From JANWHF01 sp036276235 (GTDB taxonomy: Bacteria; Planctomycetota; Phycisphaerae; Tepidisphaerales; Tepidisphaeraceae), in contig DATBDZ010000143.1 of assembly GCA_036276235.1 (NCBI GenBank), positions 1-27,739 on the forward strand: a DNA stretch of 27,739 nt, given 5' to 3'. Position 1 is the first letter of the stretch. Each line of letters begins with the position of its first letter. Both the position numbers and the translations under genes were made by a program. Shown one piece after another: positions 1-7,740 of this stretch. The notes below the pieces were generated by a model that made no database searches, was not told the origin of the DNA, and worked only from the letters and a program-made list of their open reading frames with translations.

Positions 1-63
1 ATCCTCCATGCGTTGGCGACAGTCGGGCGTCAGACGAACGATGTGTTTACGATTGCCATCCAT
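1..63 (-). CDS. Probable IS630-type transposase, N-terminal end only (runs off window)
   Basis: A minus-strand reading frame starts at ATG 63 and stays open to the first base of the window. It encodes MDGNRKHIVRLTPDCRQRME and continues off the edge. An AAGGAG Shine-Dalgarno (69-74) lies 5 nt upstream, which decides this start. The motif K-x-I/Y-V-R-L-T followed by a charged helix is how many IS630-family transposases begin, just before their first helix-turn-helix. Only 21 residues are visible, so the family call is inference. The gene is divergent from the neighbouring asparaginase, whose start is 89 bp away. No terminal inverted repeat could be identified in the gap. Confidence 0.45.
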   Translation of the reverse strand, partial: MDGNRKHIVRLTPDCRQRMED

Positions 64-151
64 GGCGTCTCCTTGAAGTTGAGCGAGTTATCGCACAACT
101 GGAGCAGGAACGCACACCAGAATAAAATGGATGGCGTACTACAGGAGGCGC

Positions 152-1059
152 ATGATCGTGATCTCAACCTGGCCCTTCGGTCTGCCCGCCAACGCTGTCG
201 CCTGGAACGTACTTCAAGATAACGGAACCGCGCTCGATGCCGTCGAAGCCGGCATCATGCAATGCGAGGACGATCCGGCCGTTCAAAGCGTCGGCTACGG
301 CGGGCTCCCCGACGCCTCCGGCGAAGTCACGCTCGATGCCTCCATCACCGATCATCTCGGCCGCTGCGGCGCGGTGGCTTGCCTCACGCGGATCAGAAAT
401 CCCATTCGCGTAGCGCGGCTGGTGATGGAGAAAACGCCGCACGTCATGCTCGTCGGCGAAGCCGCCACGCGCTTTGCCATCAAGCACGGAATTCCCGAGC
501 AGAATCTGCTGACGGATGCCGCCGCGCAAAAATTCGCCGAGTGGAAGAAATCCCAGCCGCCGATCAAAGGCGACGAGACGATCAGCGACAACACAAGGGA
601 CCACGACGCGATCGGCGACAAGCCAGAGAATCACGACACAATCGGCATGCTCGCAATCGATTCCTCCGGCCGCATGGCCGGCGGGTGCAGCACCAGCGGC
701 CTGGCGTTCAAGCTCCCCGGCCGCGTCGGCGATTCCCCCATCATCGGCGCCGGCCTCTATCTCGAACCCGGCATCGGCGCCGCAACCGCCACCGGCACCG
801 GCGAAGAAATGATGCGCGTCTGCGCTGCGCACGCCATTGTCGAAAACATGCGGCGCGGAATGGAACCGCAAGATGCGATCCGCGAAGTCCTACAGCGCAT
901 CCACACCCGCCGCGGCAGCGAAGCCGGCGATGTCAGCTTCATCGCGTTACGCCAGGACGGAGCGTTTGCGGGAATGTCGTTGTGGGCGAAAACGAACTTC
1001 AAGTTGCGATTCGATCGGCAAAGCAGGATGAAGTGGTTACGCCGCAGGCGCTCGCGTGA
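152..1059 (+). pseudogene. Glycosylasparaginase (N4-(beta-N-acetylglucosaminyl)-L-asparaginase family), frameshifted near the C-terminus
   Basis: This is an Ntn-hydrolase of the type-2 asparaginase/aspartylglucosaminidase family, which cleaves the amide bond between asparagine and N-acetylglucosamine after autoproteolytic activation. The start is ATG 152, because AGGAGG (143-148) sits just upstream. Visible family signatures are STWPFG..AN at the N-terminus, CEDDP..SVGYGG, GEVTLDA, the autoproteolysis site HD-T-IGM with Thr163 as predicted nucleophile, and GRVGDSPIIGAG with TGTGEEMMR. The frame changes near 995-1003: the first frame runs to 1141 through a repeat, giving a nonsensical basic tail. 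The +1 frame instead gives QVAIRSAKQDEVVTPQALA and stops at 1059, which resembles a normal family C-terminus. One missing base restores a full-length protein. It is either a recent pseudogene, a sequencing indel or a C-terminal variant; the catalytic core is intact. Confidence 0.8.
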
Positions 1060-1620
1060 TGAAGTCGTGGGCAGCTTTCGTAGGGTGTGCTTCAGCACAC
1101 GCGGAACGTTCGATGCGCCAGCAACCAACCGCGTGCGCTAAAGCGCACCCAACGGAATTTCCAGTGAATTGCGCCTTCTGGGAACCCTCTCCCCTGTACT
1201 CAGGGGAGAGGGCAGGGTGAGGGGACAGCGTGTCGCGATAGGCGCCGTTCGCAGATCCACGGTTCGTCCCCTCACCCCAGCCCTCTCCCCTGAGTACAGG
1301 GGAGAGGGAGAATTGCTGCGCCGCTTTTCGCGCAAACCGCTCAAGGAACCAGCGCATTCACCTACGCTGCAAGCAGTTCTGTAGGGTGGGCGTACTCGCC
1401 CACCATCATCGACCGACGGTGTAACGGTGCGCGAGTACACCCACCCTACAACTCAAAAACCAGCGCTCTGACCTACGCTGCAAGCAGCATAGGCGTTCGG
1501 GGAAACGCGCGCATGCATTGAACGCCGATGCTGCTTGCAGCGTCGGTCAGTGCGCCGCACGCGGGTCACTTGCAGAACAACTTCAATCGGCAAAAGAAAT
1601 CGCATCCATGTCCAACAAAA
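1060..1620. repeat. Gene-free stretch built of palindromic repeat elements
   Basis: No convincing gene lies here. From left to right it holds four elements. First is an imperfect inverted repeat at 1081-1150 (TAGGGTGTGCTTCAGCACAC and its partner). Second is a composite palindrome at 1185-1308, whose arms are each self-complementary (CCCTCTCCCCTG-TACT-CAGGGGAGAGGG) and are also mutual inverted repeats through GGGTGAGGGGA/TCCCCTCACCC. Third is an inverted repeat at 1381-1449 (GTAGGGTGGG...CCCACCCTAC). Fourth is an inverted repeat at 1471-1556 built on ACGCTGCAAGCAGC/GCTGCTTGCAGCGT. A half copy of the last element abuts the third at 1364-1380. The second and third elements recur at the right end of the window and the fourth at 4266-4352, so these are dispersed genomic repeats. 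Confidence 0.8.
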
Positions 1621-4161
1621 TCACTCCGCCCAAAGCTTAAAGCTATATCGAATCTCCCGACCCGCTCCGTCCTTAATGCGCACGACAACCGCCACCGCCT
1701 CATCCGTTGGCGTCGCTGGCGGCTGCCAGCGGAGCAGGCCGTCGGGCAGAATAAACATGCCGCGCGGGCCGCTTTCCAGGGCGTAGCTGACGCCGCCGCG
1801 CTTGCTGGCTGTTTTGATTTGATAATGAAACGGTGGCCCCGCGCGCGAAAAGCGCGGCGGGGTGGACATCACAAATAAATAATCGCTTCCCGTTTCCGTC
1901 AGCCGCTGCTCCACATCCCATTGATGCACGTTCCATCGGTTGCCTGCCGGATCGAGATTGATCATCAGCTTCTGCGACGGAATCAGTTGCAGCCGATCAA
2001 ACAGCGGCGGCTCGCGATACGAGCTTCCGCTTACGCCGCGAATGTACCCTTCGGCGGGCTTGGGCAATATTCCGATACGGCTGCGATCCAATGTGGAATA
2101 CAAGGCCGGCTGTCCCAGTTCACCGGGCGCGGAAACGTCAAACGCCATGAAGCTTTCGATTCCCCGCATCGGAACGATCGCCATCCGCTGTGGGTTTTGA
2201 TTTTGCGAAAAGGCGATCGGCTCGAGATTCTCATCCAGCAATCCGCGCTGGCCGACGATCACGCTGCCGTCCTCATTGGGCCGCGCGAGGCCGATCGCGG
2301 CCGGCGTTGAGCGCGAAGTCGCCGTCTTGCCGGAAATGCGCAGCACATGGATTTCCTGCGGCTCTGCCGACGTGTTGGAAACCACAAAAACGTGCCCATC
2401 AGCCGATGCCTCGGCCCAGCTTTGCTCGTCCTTCGCCCATTGCGAAATCGCCTGCGGATCATCCAACTGAATGCCGGCCGGCTCCAACGTGTTCGGATCG
2501 AGCAACTGCACCCACGCGCGGCTGATCATCATCACCGGCCCCGCGCTCGATTCACCCGATGCCAGCGCCCGTACGTCCTGCGCAAAAGTTAAGTTATGCG
2601 TCTGCTCCTGACGGCCGCTCTGCAAATCCCAGCGTCCAATGAAGCCGCGGTCGCGCAAAACAATAAACAGCTTGTCGCGCGTCGCGGACAAACGCACATC
2701 GTCACTCTCCAGGCGGATCTGGCGCAGGGCGCGTGTCTGCGTGTCGAGAATTGCCACCTGTTTTACCAGCGCCATCCAGGCGACGAGATATCGGCCCGAG
2801 CCGCCACAGACGATCTTGTTCACCGGCGCCGGGAGCCGGAAGACTTCCTGACCGGTGCCGGTTGGGCTGCCCGAGCGGGCCGGCTCCGGCGTCGCCGCTG
2901 TCGGCGCCTGCGCCGCGGCGTTGTTCTGTGCAAGCTGAGCTGCTGCCGCGTTCCGCGCCGCCACTTCCGCATCGCTCAGCGGGATCGTGAAGCCGCCCTC
3001 GTTGCGGCCATCTTCCTTGCCCGGCCGCTTGATCAGCACCACAAACTTCACCTGATGAAACAGCAACGGCGGTCCTGCCGCAGGCGCCGGCTGCGTCGCC
3101 GGCGTCGCCGCGGCCTCCGCCGGCTGTGTCGGCGCGGATCCACTCGACGGCTGCGTTGCCGCCTGCGTTGTCGGCGGCGCACTTTCGATCACCACCGGCG
3201 CCGTCGCCTGATAAAGATTCTCCGCCACCTTCGTGGCAGTAAAACTCTCCATCGGCGTGTTATCGCGCATCAGCTCCACTTCCACCGTCGCATCCTTCAT
3301 CGCATCGGCGGCAACCGCCAGCACGCGCATGGTGATCGTCGCCGGCTTGGTCGGAATCTTCGTATCGCGCGTGACGGTGAACGACGCCATCGGCGTTTCC
3401 AAAAACTTCGCCAGCTTCGTCACGGGGATCGCAAAGTTGATCGACGCGCCGGGAATTCCCTTTTCCACGATGCCGATGAGGCGGCCCTTCTCATCGAGGA
3501 TCGGCCCGCCGGAATTGCCGGGGTTGAGCGAGGCATCGAGCTGAATGGCGGTCAGCTCGCCGCGCGCTTTTCGCAGCGAGGTGATGCGGCCCACGTTCAC
3601 GCTGATATTCGGATAATCCTCCGGCTTGTCGGCCAGCATCTGGCCAAACGGATATCCGAATGCGGTGATCGGAGCCGTCTCGAAAAGCCCATCGACATCG
3701 CCCAGCTCAAGCGTCGGCAGGGGGGCCTTGGGCGTGATGTAGAGAACGGCCAGATCGCCGCTGCGATCGATCTTCGTGATCGTCGCGCCATAGACGGCTT
3801 GATCCGCTTCACCCGGATTGAGCACCAGCGACAAAGTCATTGGCATCGGCCGCGTGATGGCGCGTCCGCCGCGCGGGACCAGGACGACGCCGCGCCCCGG
3901 AATCACTTGCCGCGTGAATCCCCCCGGCGCCACTTGCCGCTGCACGTTGGTTTCGGGGATGACATGTGCATTGGTAACAAAAAATCCCAGCGGCGAAACG
4001 CAGAACGCCGACCCCCACCCGATCTGATTCCCCTGATGCACGACGACCAGCGCCGTGCACTGCTTCCCATGGCGAATGATCTCCGCAGTCTGCCCGCGCG
4101 CGAAAGCCGCGCAGCAAAGACTGATCAAAAGTGCAACGACACTCAATCGTTTAGAAATCAT
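1621..4161 (-). CDS. Secreted trypsin-like (HtrA-like) serine protease with beta-propeller-like C-terminal region
   Basis: The predicted protein has 846 aa starting at ATG 4161; a longer version would need TTG 4173. A signal peptide covers residues 1-23 (hydrophobic core VVALLISLCCAAFA), so it should act outside the cytoplasmic membrane. The chymotrypsin-fold protease domain spans about 27-260. The triad is visible as His66 (TNAHV), Asp136 (SGDLAVL) and Ser217 (NPGNSGGPI). No PDZ domain follows. A Q/T/P/A-rich linker lies near 330-380. After it come WD/quinoprotein-like beta-strand repeats (about 440-740) and a terminal Ig/cadherin-like segment ending IRYSFKLWAE. Protease-plus-propeller proteins of this kind are common in planctomycetes; substrates are unknown. 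It is monocistronic and flanked by direct copies of an 86-bp repeat. Confidence 0.8.
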   Translation of the reverse strand: MISKRLSVVALLISLCCAAFARGQTAEIIRHGKQCTALVVVHQGNQIGWGSAFCVSPLGFFVTNAHVIPETNVQRQVAPGGFTRQVIPGRGVVLVPRGGRAITRPMPMTLSLVLNPGEADQAVYGATITKIDRSGDLAVLYITPKAPLPTLELGDVDGLFETAPITAFGYPFGQMLADKPEDYPNISVNVGRITSLRKARGELTAIQLDASLNPGNSGGPILDEKGRLIGIVEKGIPGASINFAIPVTKLAKFLETPMASFTVTRDTKIPTKPATITMRVLAVAADAMKDATVEVELMRDNTPMESFTATKVAENLYQATAPVVIESAPPTTQAATQPSSGSAPTQPAEAAATPATQPAPAAGPPLLFHQVKFVVLIKRPGKEDGRNEGGFTIPLSDAEVAARNAAAAQLAQNNAAAQAPTAATPEPARSGSPTGTGQEVFRLPAPVNKIVCGGSGRYLVAWMALVKQVAILDTQTRALRQIRLESDDVRLSATRDKLFIVLRDRGFIGRWDLQSGRQEQTHNLTFAQDVRALASGESSAGPVMMISRAWVQLLDPNTLEPAGIQLDDPQAISQWAKDEQSWAEASADGHVFVVSNTSAEPQEIHVLRISGKTATSRSTPAAIGLARPNEDGSVIVGQRGLLDENLEPIAFSQNQNPQRMAIVPMRGIESFMAFDVSAPGELGQPALYSTLDRSRIGILPKPAEGYIRGVSGSSYREPPLFDRLQLIPSQKLMINLDPAGNRWNVHQWDVEQRLTETGSDYLFVMSTPPRFSRAGPPFHYQIKTASKRGGVSYALESGPRGMFILPDGLLRWQPPATPTDEAVAVVVRIKDGAGREIRYSFKLWAE

Positions 4162-4265
4162 GATGCAGCCCAAAAGGCGGCCCCGTCCCCTAACGCCGAT
4201 TCGTCTGATCGAAAAAGCTTAACGGATTTGCCCGTGGGGGCCAAACGCCAAGGTTCGGTGCAATG

Positions 4266-4352
4266 ACCTACGCTGCAAGCAGCGTAGGCGTTCGGAGAAA
4301 TGCGCATGCATTTGTGAACGCCGATGCTGCTTGCAGCGTCGGTCAGCGCGCC
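4266..4352. repeat. Palindromic element, second copy of the 1471-1556 repeat
   Basis: ACCTACGCTGCAAGCAGCGT and its inverted partner GCTGCTTGCAGCGT border a GC-rich loop containing GCGCATGCAT. The copy at 1471-1556 is nearly identical and in the same orientation, so the two flank the protease gene as direct repeats. Similarity continues weakly for about 45 bp beyond the right arm at both sites. Confidence 0.8.
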
Positions 4353-4447
4353 ACAGGGGATCTCGCTTGAGCAACAATTCAATTTACGAAAGATCCCGTC
4401 CAGACATGCCCGTGAGACCCGTGGAACCGCTGGAATTCCACCCACCC

Positions 4448-5023
4448 CTATGACTTCACCGCTTCCCTTCCGCATTCCGGACACTTTTGCGGCGTCGCGC
4501 GCATGTCATATCCACACGCCCGGCAAAGGCCGCGTTTTAAGCGCTCGCGGGCGCGGCGAATGCTGATCCACCATGAGCCACACCACTGTGCCGGAAGGAT
4601 CGCCATCAGCAAAGCAATGAACCATTCAGGAATTCTCACAAACCAAAATGGCGGAACAACAGGTTGCAACGAGTCAAACCCGTATATTCCGCTCGCGAAA
4701 GTGAACCCGGCAAAGTCGAGATAGCTCTTCGTGACCCACCATCTCCCCCATTGAAACCACGGCTGCAGGTTCGTTGACATGACCGGATAGGTACCGCGCG
4801 GCGTCGCCATGATGTGCCACGGTTGCTCTCGCTCGAAGGGGCTGAACCGGATAAAAGAGATGTGCCCCCAGGAAGCGCCAATTTCGATACGACAACCGCC
4901 GCGTTCGCAACTGTAGGCGATTTCATACCAATTCCCGGCAATCCAAAGCCCGATTGTCACGACACAGAGCACTGCCGAAATGATTGCCATGCCGTCGAAG
5001 AAAATCCGCCGAAACCGCTTCAC
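4448..5023 (-). CDS. Membrane-anchored zinc-ribbon protein (planctomycete paralogous family)
   Basis: 191 aa from a GTG start at 5023. The GTG shares 4 bp (GTGA) with the stop of the upstream gene and follows a GGAGGTGGGG ribosome-binding stretch, so translation is coupled. Residues about 11-31 form a transmembrane helix. A variable, probably extracytoplasmic beta-rich part follows, then a second hydrophobic segment (WFIALLMAILPAQWCGSWW). The C-terminal tail carries a rubredoxin-like zinc ribbon, CRACGYDMRATPQKCPEC. The layout TM-variable-TM-ribbon is shared with four other proteins in this window (5020-5622 and the array at 20038-21601). The function of the family is unknown; the ribbon probably binds zinc on the cytoplasmic side. 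Confidence 0.8.
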   Translation of the reverse strand: MKRFRRIFFDGMAIISAVLCVVTIGLWIAGNWYEIAYSCERGGCRIEIGASWGHISFIRFSPFEREQPWHIMATPRGTYPVMSTNLQPWFQWGRWWVTKSYLDFAGFTFASGIYGFDSLQPVVPPFWFVRIPEWFIALLMAILPAQWCGSWWISIRRARERLKRGLCRACGYDMRATPQKCPECGREAVKS

Positions 5024-5622
5024 GTCCCCACCTCCACCTTCCCCCCGCATTCGGGGCAGACGCCGCTGGTATTGCCGGTGAGGTTGTAGGCACAGTTGGG
5101 GCAGAGCTTCATCCGCCGCCGGCGCGCGGCGCGGCCCCATCGCCAGATTCCGCGAAGCGGAATCAGCCCGGTCAACGCAGCGATCGGCCAAAACGGCGCG
5201 ACGGCAAACATCACCGCCGCCACGGCTACACCGTTGGGCACGTTGCGATACGACCCGCCGGCGAAGCCGATATGATGCCATGAAGTGTTGGCCGCCGCGG
5301 CCGGGGAGCCGCTGGCGAATTCATACCACGCCTGCCACGCCCGCCACGTCGTCACGCCCGGCTCCAGCGGATCGGTGAAAAATTCAAGTCCATATTCCCC
5401 CGCAACATCCGCCGGCCAGGGCGAGAAATCGCTGCGGTCGAGCGCCAGCTCGCCGTTCCCGATGCAAAGCGTATAGACGCGATAGTTGCTGGCGGTGTGC
5501 GTTCGCCAGCGCAGCACATCCTGATGGCGATAGCTGCGCAGCCAAAGCAGCGCGGTTGCCAAAAATAGCGCGTAGAAGAATGCGGTGACGATCGTGGAAC
5601 GAGTTGGCCAGCGTCGTTTCAT
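5020..5622 (-). CDS. Membrane-anchored zinc-ribbon protein, first gene of a coupled pair
   Basis: 200 aa starting MKRRWPTRSTIV at ATG 5622. It has an N-terminal membrane helix (about 10-27), a tryptophan-rich variable domain, a second hydrophobic region (about 133-157) and a zinc ribbon CPNCAYNLTGNTSGVCPECG close to the C-terminus. It overlaps the next gene by 4 bp, forming a two-gene operon of diverged paralogs. The ribbon is more diverged (AYNLTGNT in place of GYDLRATP), so the duplication looks old compared with the array at 20-21.6 kb. Function not recognised. Confidence 0.8.
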   Translation of the reverse strand: MKRRWPTRSTIVTAFFYALFLATALLWLRSYRHQDVLRWRTHTASNYRVYTLCIGNGELALDRSDFSPWPADVAGEYGLEFFTDPLEPGVTTWRAWQAWYEFASGSPAAAANTSWHHIGFAGGSYRNVPNGVAVAAVMFAVAPFWPIAALTGLIPLRGIWRWGRAARRRRMKLCPNCAYNLTGNTSGVCPECGGKVEVGT

Positions 5623-5708
5623 GTAACCGTGCCCCGCGGCCCTTGTGAAATTCTCGTGAACAAAGAGCTTTTCGTCAGGTCAGCATTGGTCCGCGCCGAA
5701 CAGAAACC

Positions 5709-5772
5709 CGGCCCTTCCGGGCACGGCTATCAGGATCGCGATTATATCTAATAGCCGTGCCCGGAAGGGCCG
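5709..5772. terminator. Perfect 22-bp inverted repeat, possible terminator or REP-like element
   Basis: CGGCCCTTCCGGGCACGGCT(AT) pairs perfectly over 22 bp with 5751-5772 across a 20-nt AT-containing loop. It lies between two minus-strand genes, just after the stop of the ankyrin gene at 5811. No U-tract follows, so Rho-independent termination is uncertain; a dispersed palindromic repeat is equally possible. Confidence 0.6.
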
Positions 5773-5810
5773 GAATCGCTCGTGGGCTCTTTCGGCGCGC
5801 GGTGACTCGA

Positions 5811-6815
5811 TCACTTCGCCCCGGCGGCCTTGAGCACATCCGCGACCGCCTTGATTTCGGTCGATCGCTGATCATTGAGCCGCTGCGCAAGCGCCTCTCC
5901 CTTCAACCCTTGGCGCTCGAGTTCTTCGTACTCAGGCCGTGGTCCCGGGCGAGTGTACGTGGAGCCCTCGAACCGCCCTCGCGGCCGCGGCGGCCCGTTC
6001 AGGCGCGCCGCCTTATCCAGCTCGATGCGCTCGACCGACCACTCGAAGTTCATCAGCGGCGTAAATCCGCGCCAATCCGTCAGATCCACCCGCGCCCCGG
6101 CGGCAAGCAATAACTTCGCCGTCTGTGCATCTCGAACAACATGGAGCGGCACTTCACCCCGATCATCCCGCGCATTAACATCTGCCTTCGCTTTAAGCAG
6201 CTTCTTAACACCTTCCATGTCGTTCAATAACACAGCGAGATAAAGCGCCGATTCGCCATTCGTGTCCTTCGCATTCACATCCGCGCCCCTCGCAATCAGG
6301 AAATCCAACTTTTTCGGATCCATCACCGCCTGATGAATCGGCGCGAAGTCCGCCGCATCCTTGGCATTGATATCCGCACCGTGATCGAGCAGGTAAGCCG
6401 CCAGCTCAAACCGGTCTCGCGAAAGCGCTTCGTGTAAAGCGGTGTTGCCGGTGTGTTCAATAAGATCGGGCCATGCCTGCCCGACCGTGGCGACCGGCAG
6501 CCTGACCGGCTCACCGGCCCACACATTGGTGAAGTTGCTGGCGGTGATTTCAAATCGCGTGTTGACGTTCACCCCATCCGCGAGCAGCTTTTTCACAGTC
6601 GCCGCATCTCCATTGTACGCCGCGATGACCATCTGCTGCTCGCGCGACGCAAACGTCGGCGGCGCCAACGGCTTGAAAGCCGCCGCGGGCGTCGCGTCAG
6701 CAGCCTGCGTCGCCGCTTGCGTGGCGGCAACCTGGGCCGCCGCCTCCTTGGACGCCGCGGCGATGAGGAGCAGTTGAGCCGCGAGGAGAATCGCCGCAAG
6801 TTTTGATTTGGTCAT
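5811..6815 (-). CDS. Secreted ankyrin-repeat protein
   Basis: 334 aa from ATG 6815, with a GGAGG motif about 10 nt upstream. A signal peptide (residues 1-27, hydrophobic AAILLAAQLLLIAAA) precedes an A/T/Q-rich linker. Six ankyrin repeats run from about 58 to 255; good examples contain GNTALHEAL...LLDHGADINAKD and NGESALYLAV...ADVNARD. The C-terminus has a proline/arginine-rich insert and then LNDQRSTEIKAVADVLKAAG. That ending and the repeat FTPLMNFEWSVE are shared with the ankyrin protein at 7741-9096, so the two are paralogs. Likely a periplasmic or surface protein-binding scaffold; partner unknown. Confidence 0.85.
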   Translation of the reverse strand: MTKSKLAAILLAAQLLLIAAASKEAAAQVAATQAATQAADATPAAAFKPLAPPTFASREQQMVIAAYNGDAATVKKLLADGVNVNTRFEITASNFTNVWAGEPVRLPVATVGQAWPDLIEHTGNTALHEALSRDRFELAAYLLDHGADINAKDAADFAPIHQAVMDPKKLDFLIARGADVNAKDTNGESALYLAVLLNDMEGVKKLLKAKADVNARDDRGEVPLHVVRDAQTAKLLLAAGARVDLTDWRGFTPLMNFEWSVERIELDKAARLNGPPRPRGRFEGSTYTRPGPRPEYEELERQGLKGEALAQRLNDQRSTEIKAVADVLKAAGAK

Positions 6816-6926
6816 AAGGGAGGTCCTCCGGGCTGTATCGATTGTTCGCCATGTCTATCAACCGCGAGAGGGGGAAAAGTTGATGGAAGTCCCACCGATT
6901 CTAATGCAGCGGGCAAGACCGCTCTG

Positions 6927-7034
6927 CTCCCTCCCCCGGTACTCCGGGGGAGGGCTGGGGAGGGGGTTGTGTAGAACGAGCGCCACTCTCGCGAGCCCCC
7001 TCCCTAACCCTCCCCCGGAGTACCCGGGGAGGGG
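6927..7034. repeat. 108-bp composite palindromic element, copy 1
   Basis: Left arm CTCCCTCCCCCGGTACTCCG with its self-complementary continuation and GGCTGGGGAGGGGG pairs with CCCCCTCCCTAACCCTCCCC near the right end. The 29-nt loop reads TTGTGTAGAACGAGCG and onward. Copy 2 (7564-7671) has exactly the same length, but its loop is in the opposite orientation. The stop codon of the DUF559 frame lies inside this copy (7004-7006). Confidence 0.85.
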
Positions 7035-7467
7035 ACATCAGTCGGCAGGTGCGGTTGGACGAGAGGAGCCAAGTTCTCGCCCTTCCTCTGCGGCGAAGCA
7101 GAAACACTCTTCGTCAGCTCTCGATATATTGTCGCCTGCACCGACTCGGGGGATTTGAGAATGTCAAAATCCGAGAACCGGATGATCCGGATGCCCAGGC
7201 GCATCAGTACTTCGCTGCGTTGTTGATCGTATTCTCTGGCTCGATCGTCGGCGTGCTGACCGCCATCGGCTTCCACGCCCAAGCCCGCAGGAAGGCAGCA
7301 AAAATCAACAATATAACCGCCAACCGGCACCTGTCGGCGGAAACGATAGCCGTCCAGTTTCCACGCCGCAGAAGTGACCACAGCTTTCGTTCGGCGTCGG
7401 TTGGCGCGCGGCGCATTTGCTTGGCAAAAGAGATCAGCCTGCGGCTGTGATCGCGCTTTCCAGGCAC
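7004..7467 (-). pseudogene. DUF559 / Vsr-like endonuclease domain protein, frameshifted
   Basis: Two overlapping minus-strand frames together make one DUF559 protein. The upstream frame gives ISFAKQMRRAPTDAERKLW and SLLRRG, with a start at ATG 7416 or GTG 7467. The downstream frame gives LDGYRFRRQVPVGGYIVDF, VEADGGQH and GIRIIRFSDFDIL. The frames meet at 7357-7362, where AAA on the minus strand would need to be AAAA. Asp in YIVDF and Glu/Asp in VEADGG fit the PD-(D/E)XK active site. The C-terminal tail runs into palindromic copy 1 and ends PSPGTPGEG. The gene sits between inverted 108-bp elements and between two paralogous ankyrin genes. It could be decayed, a sequencing indel or expressed by frameshifting. 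Confidence 0.75.
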
Positions 7468-7563
7468 GCCGCTATGTTGGTGCGAGGGAACTCTACTGTC
7501 AAAATCTTTCCGACATCGGCCGTGCGTTTTTTCTCCCTCCCCCGAAGAGACAAGCCGACTTTT

Positions 7564-7671
7564 CTCCCTCCCCCGGTACTCCGGGGGAGGGCTGGGGAGG
7601 GGGTTCGCGCGAAAGACGCTCGTTCTACACAACCCCCTCCCTAACCCTCCCCCGGAGTACCGGGGGAGGGG
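7564..7671. repeat. 108-bp composite palindromic element, copy 2 (inverted relative to copy 1)
   Basis: The palindromic arms are the same as at 6927-7034. The loop TTCGCGCGAAAGACGCTCGT followed by TCTACACAA is the reverse complement of the copy 1 loop, with a few mismatches. A truncated half arm (CTCCCTCCCCCG) lies just to the left, near 7543. The two copies therefore form a pair of terminal inverted repeats around the DUF559 gene. Confidence 0.85.
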
Positions 7672-7740
7672 ATAAAGGCAGATCGCCGCGATTCATCCCA
7701 CCACGCGCCTGAAGTGAGTTTCAAGCCCGCGCGGGGTGAC

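Noticed and set aside
2596..4266. 556-aa plus-strand ORF opposite the protease gene
   Set aside because: Its arginine-rich composition mirrors the protease codons; the minus frame has signal peptide, triad and linker.
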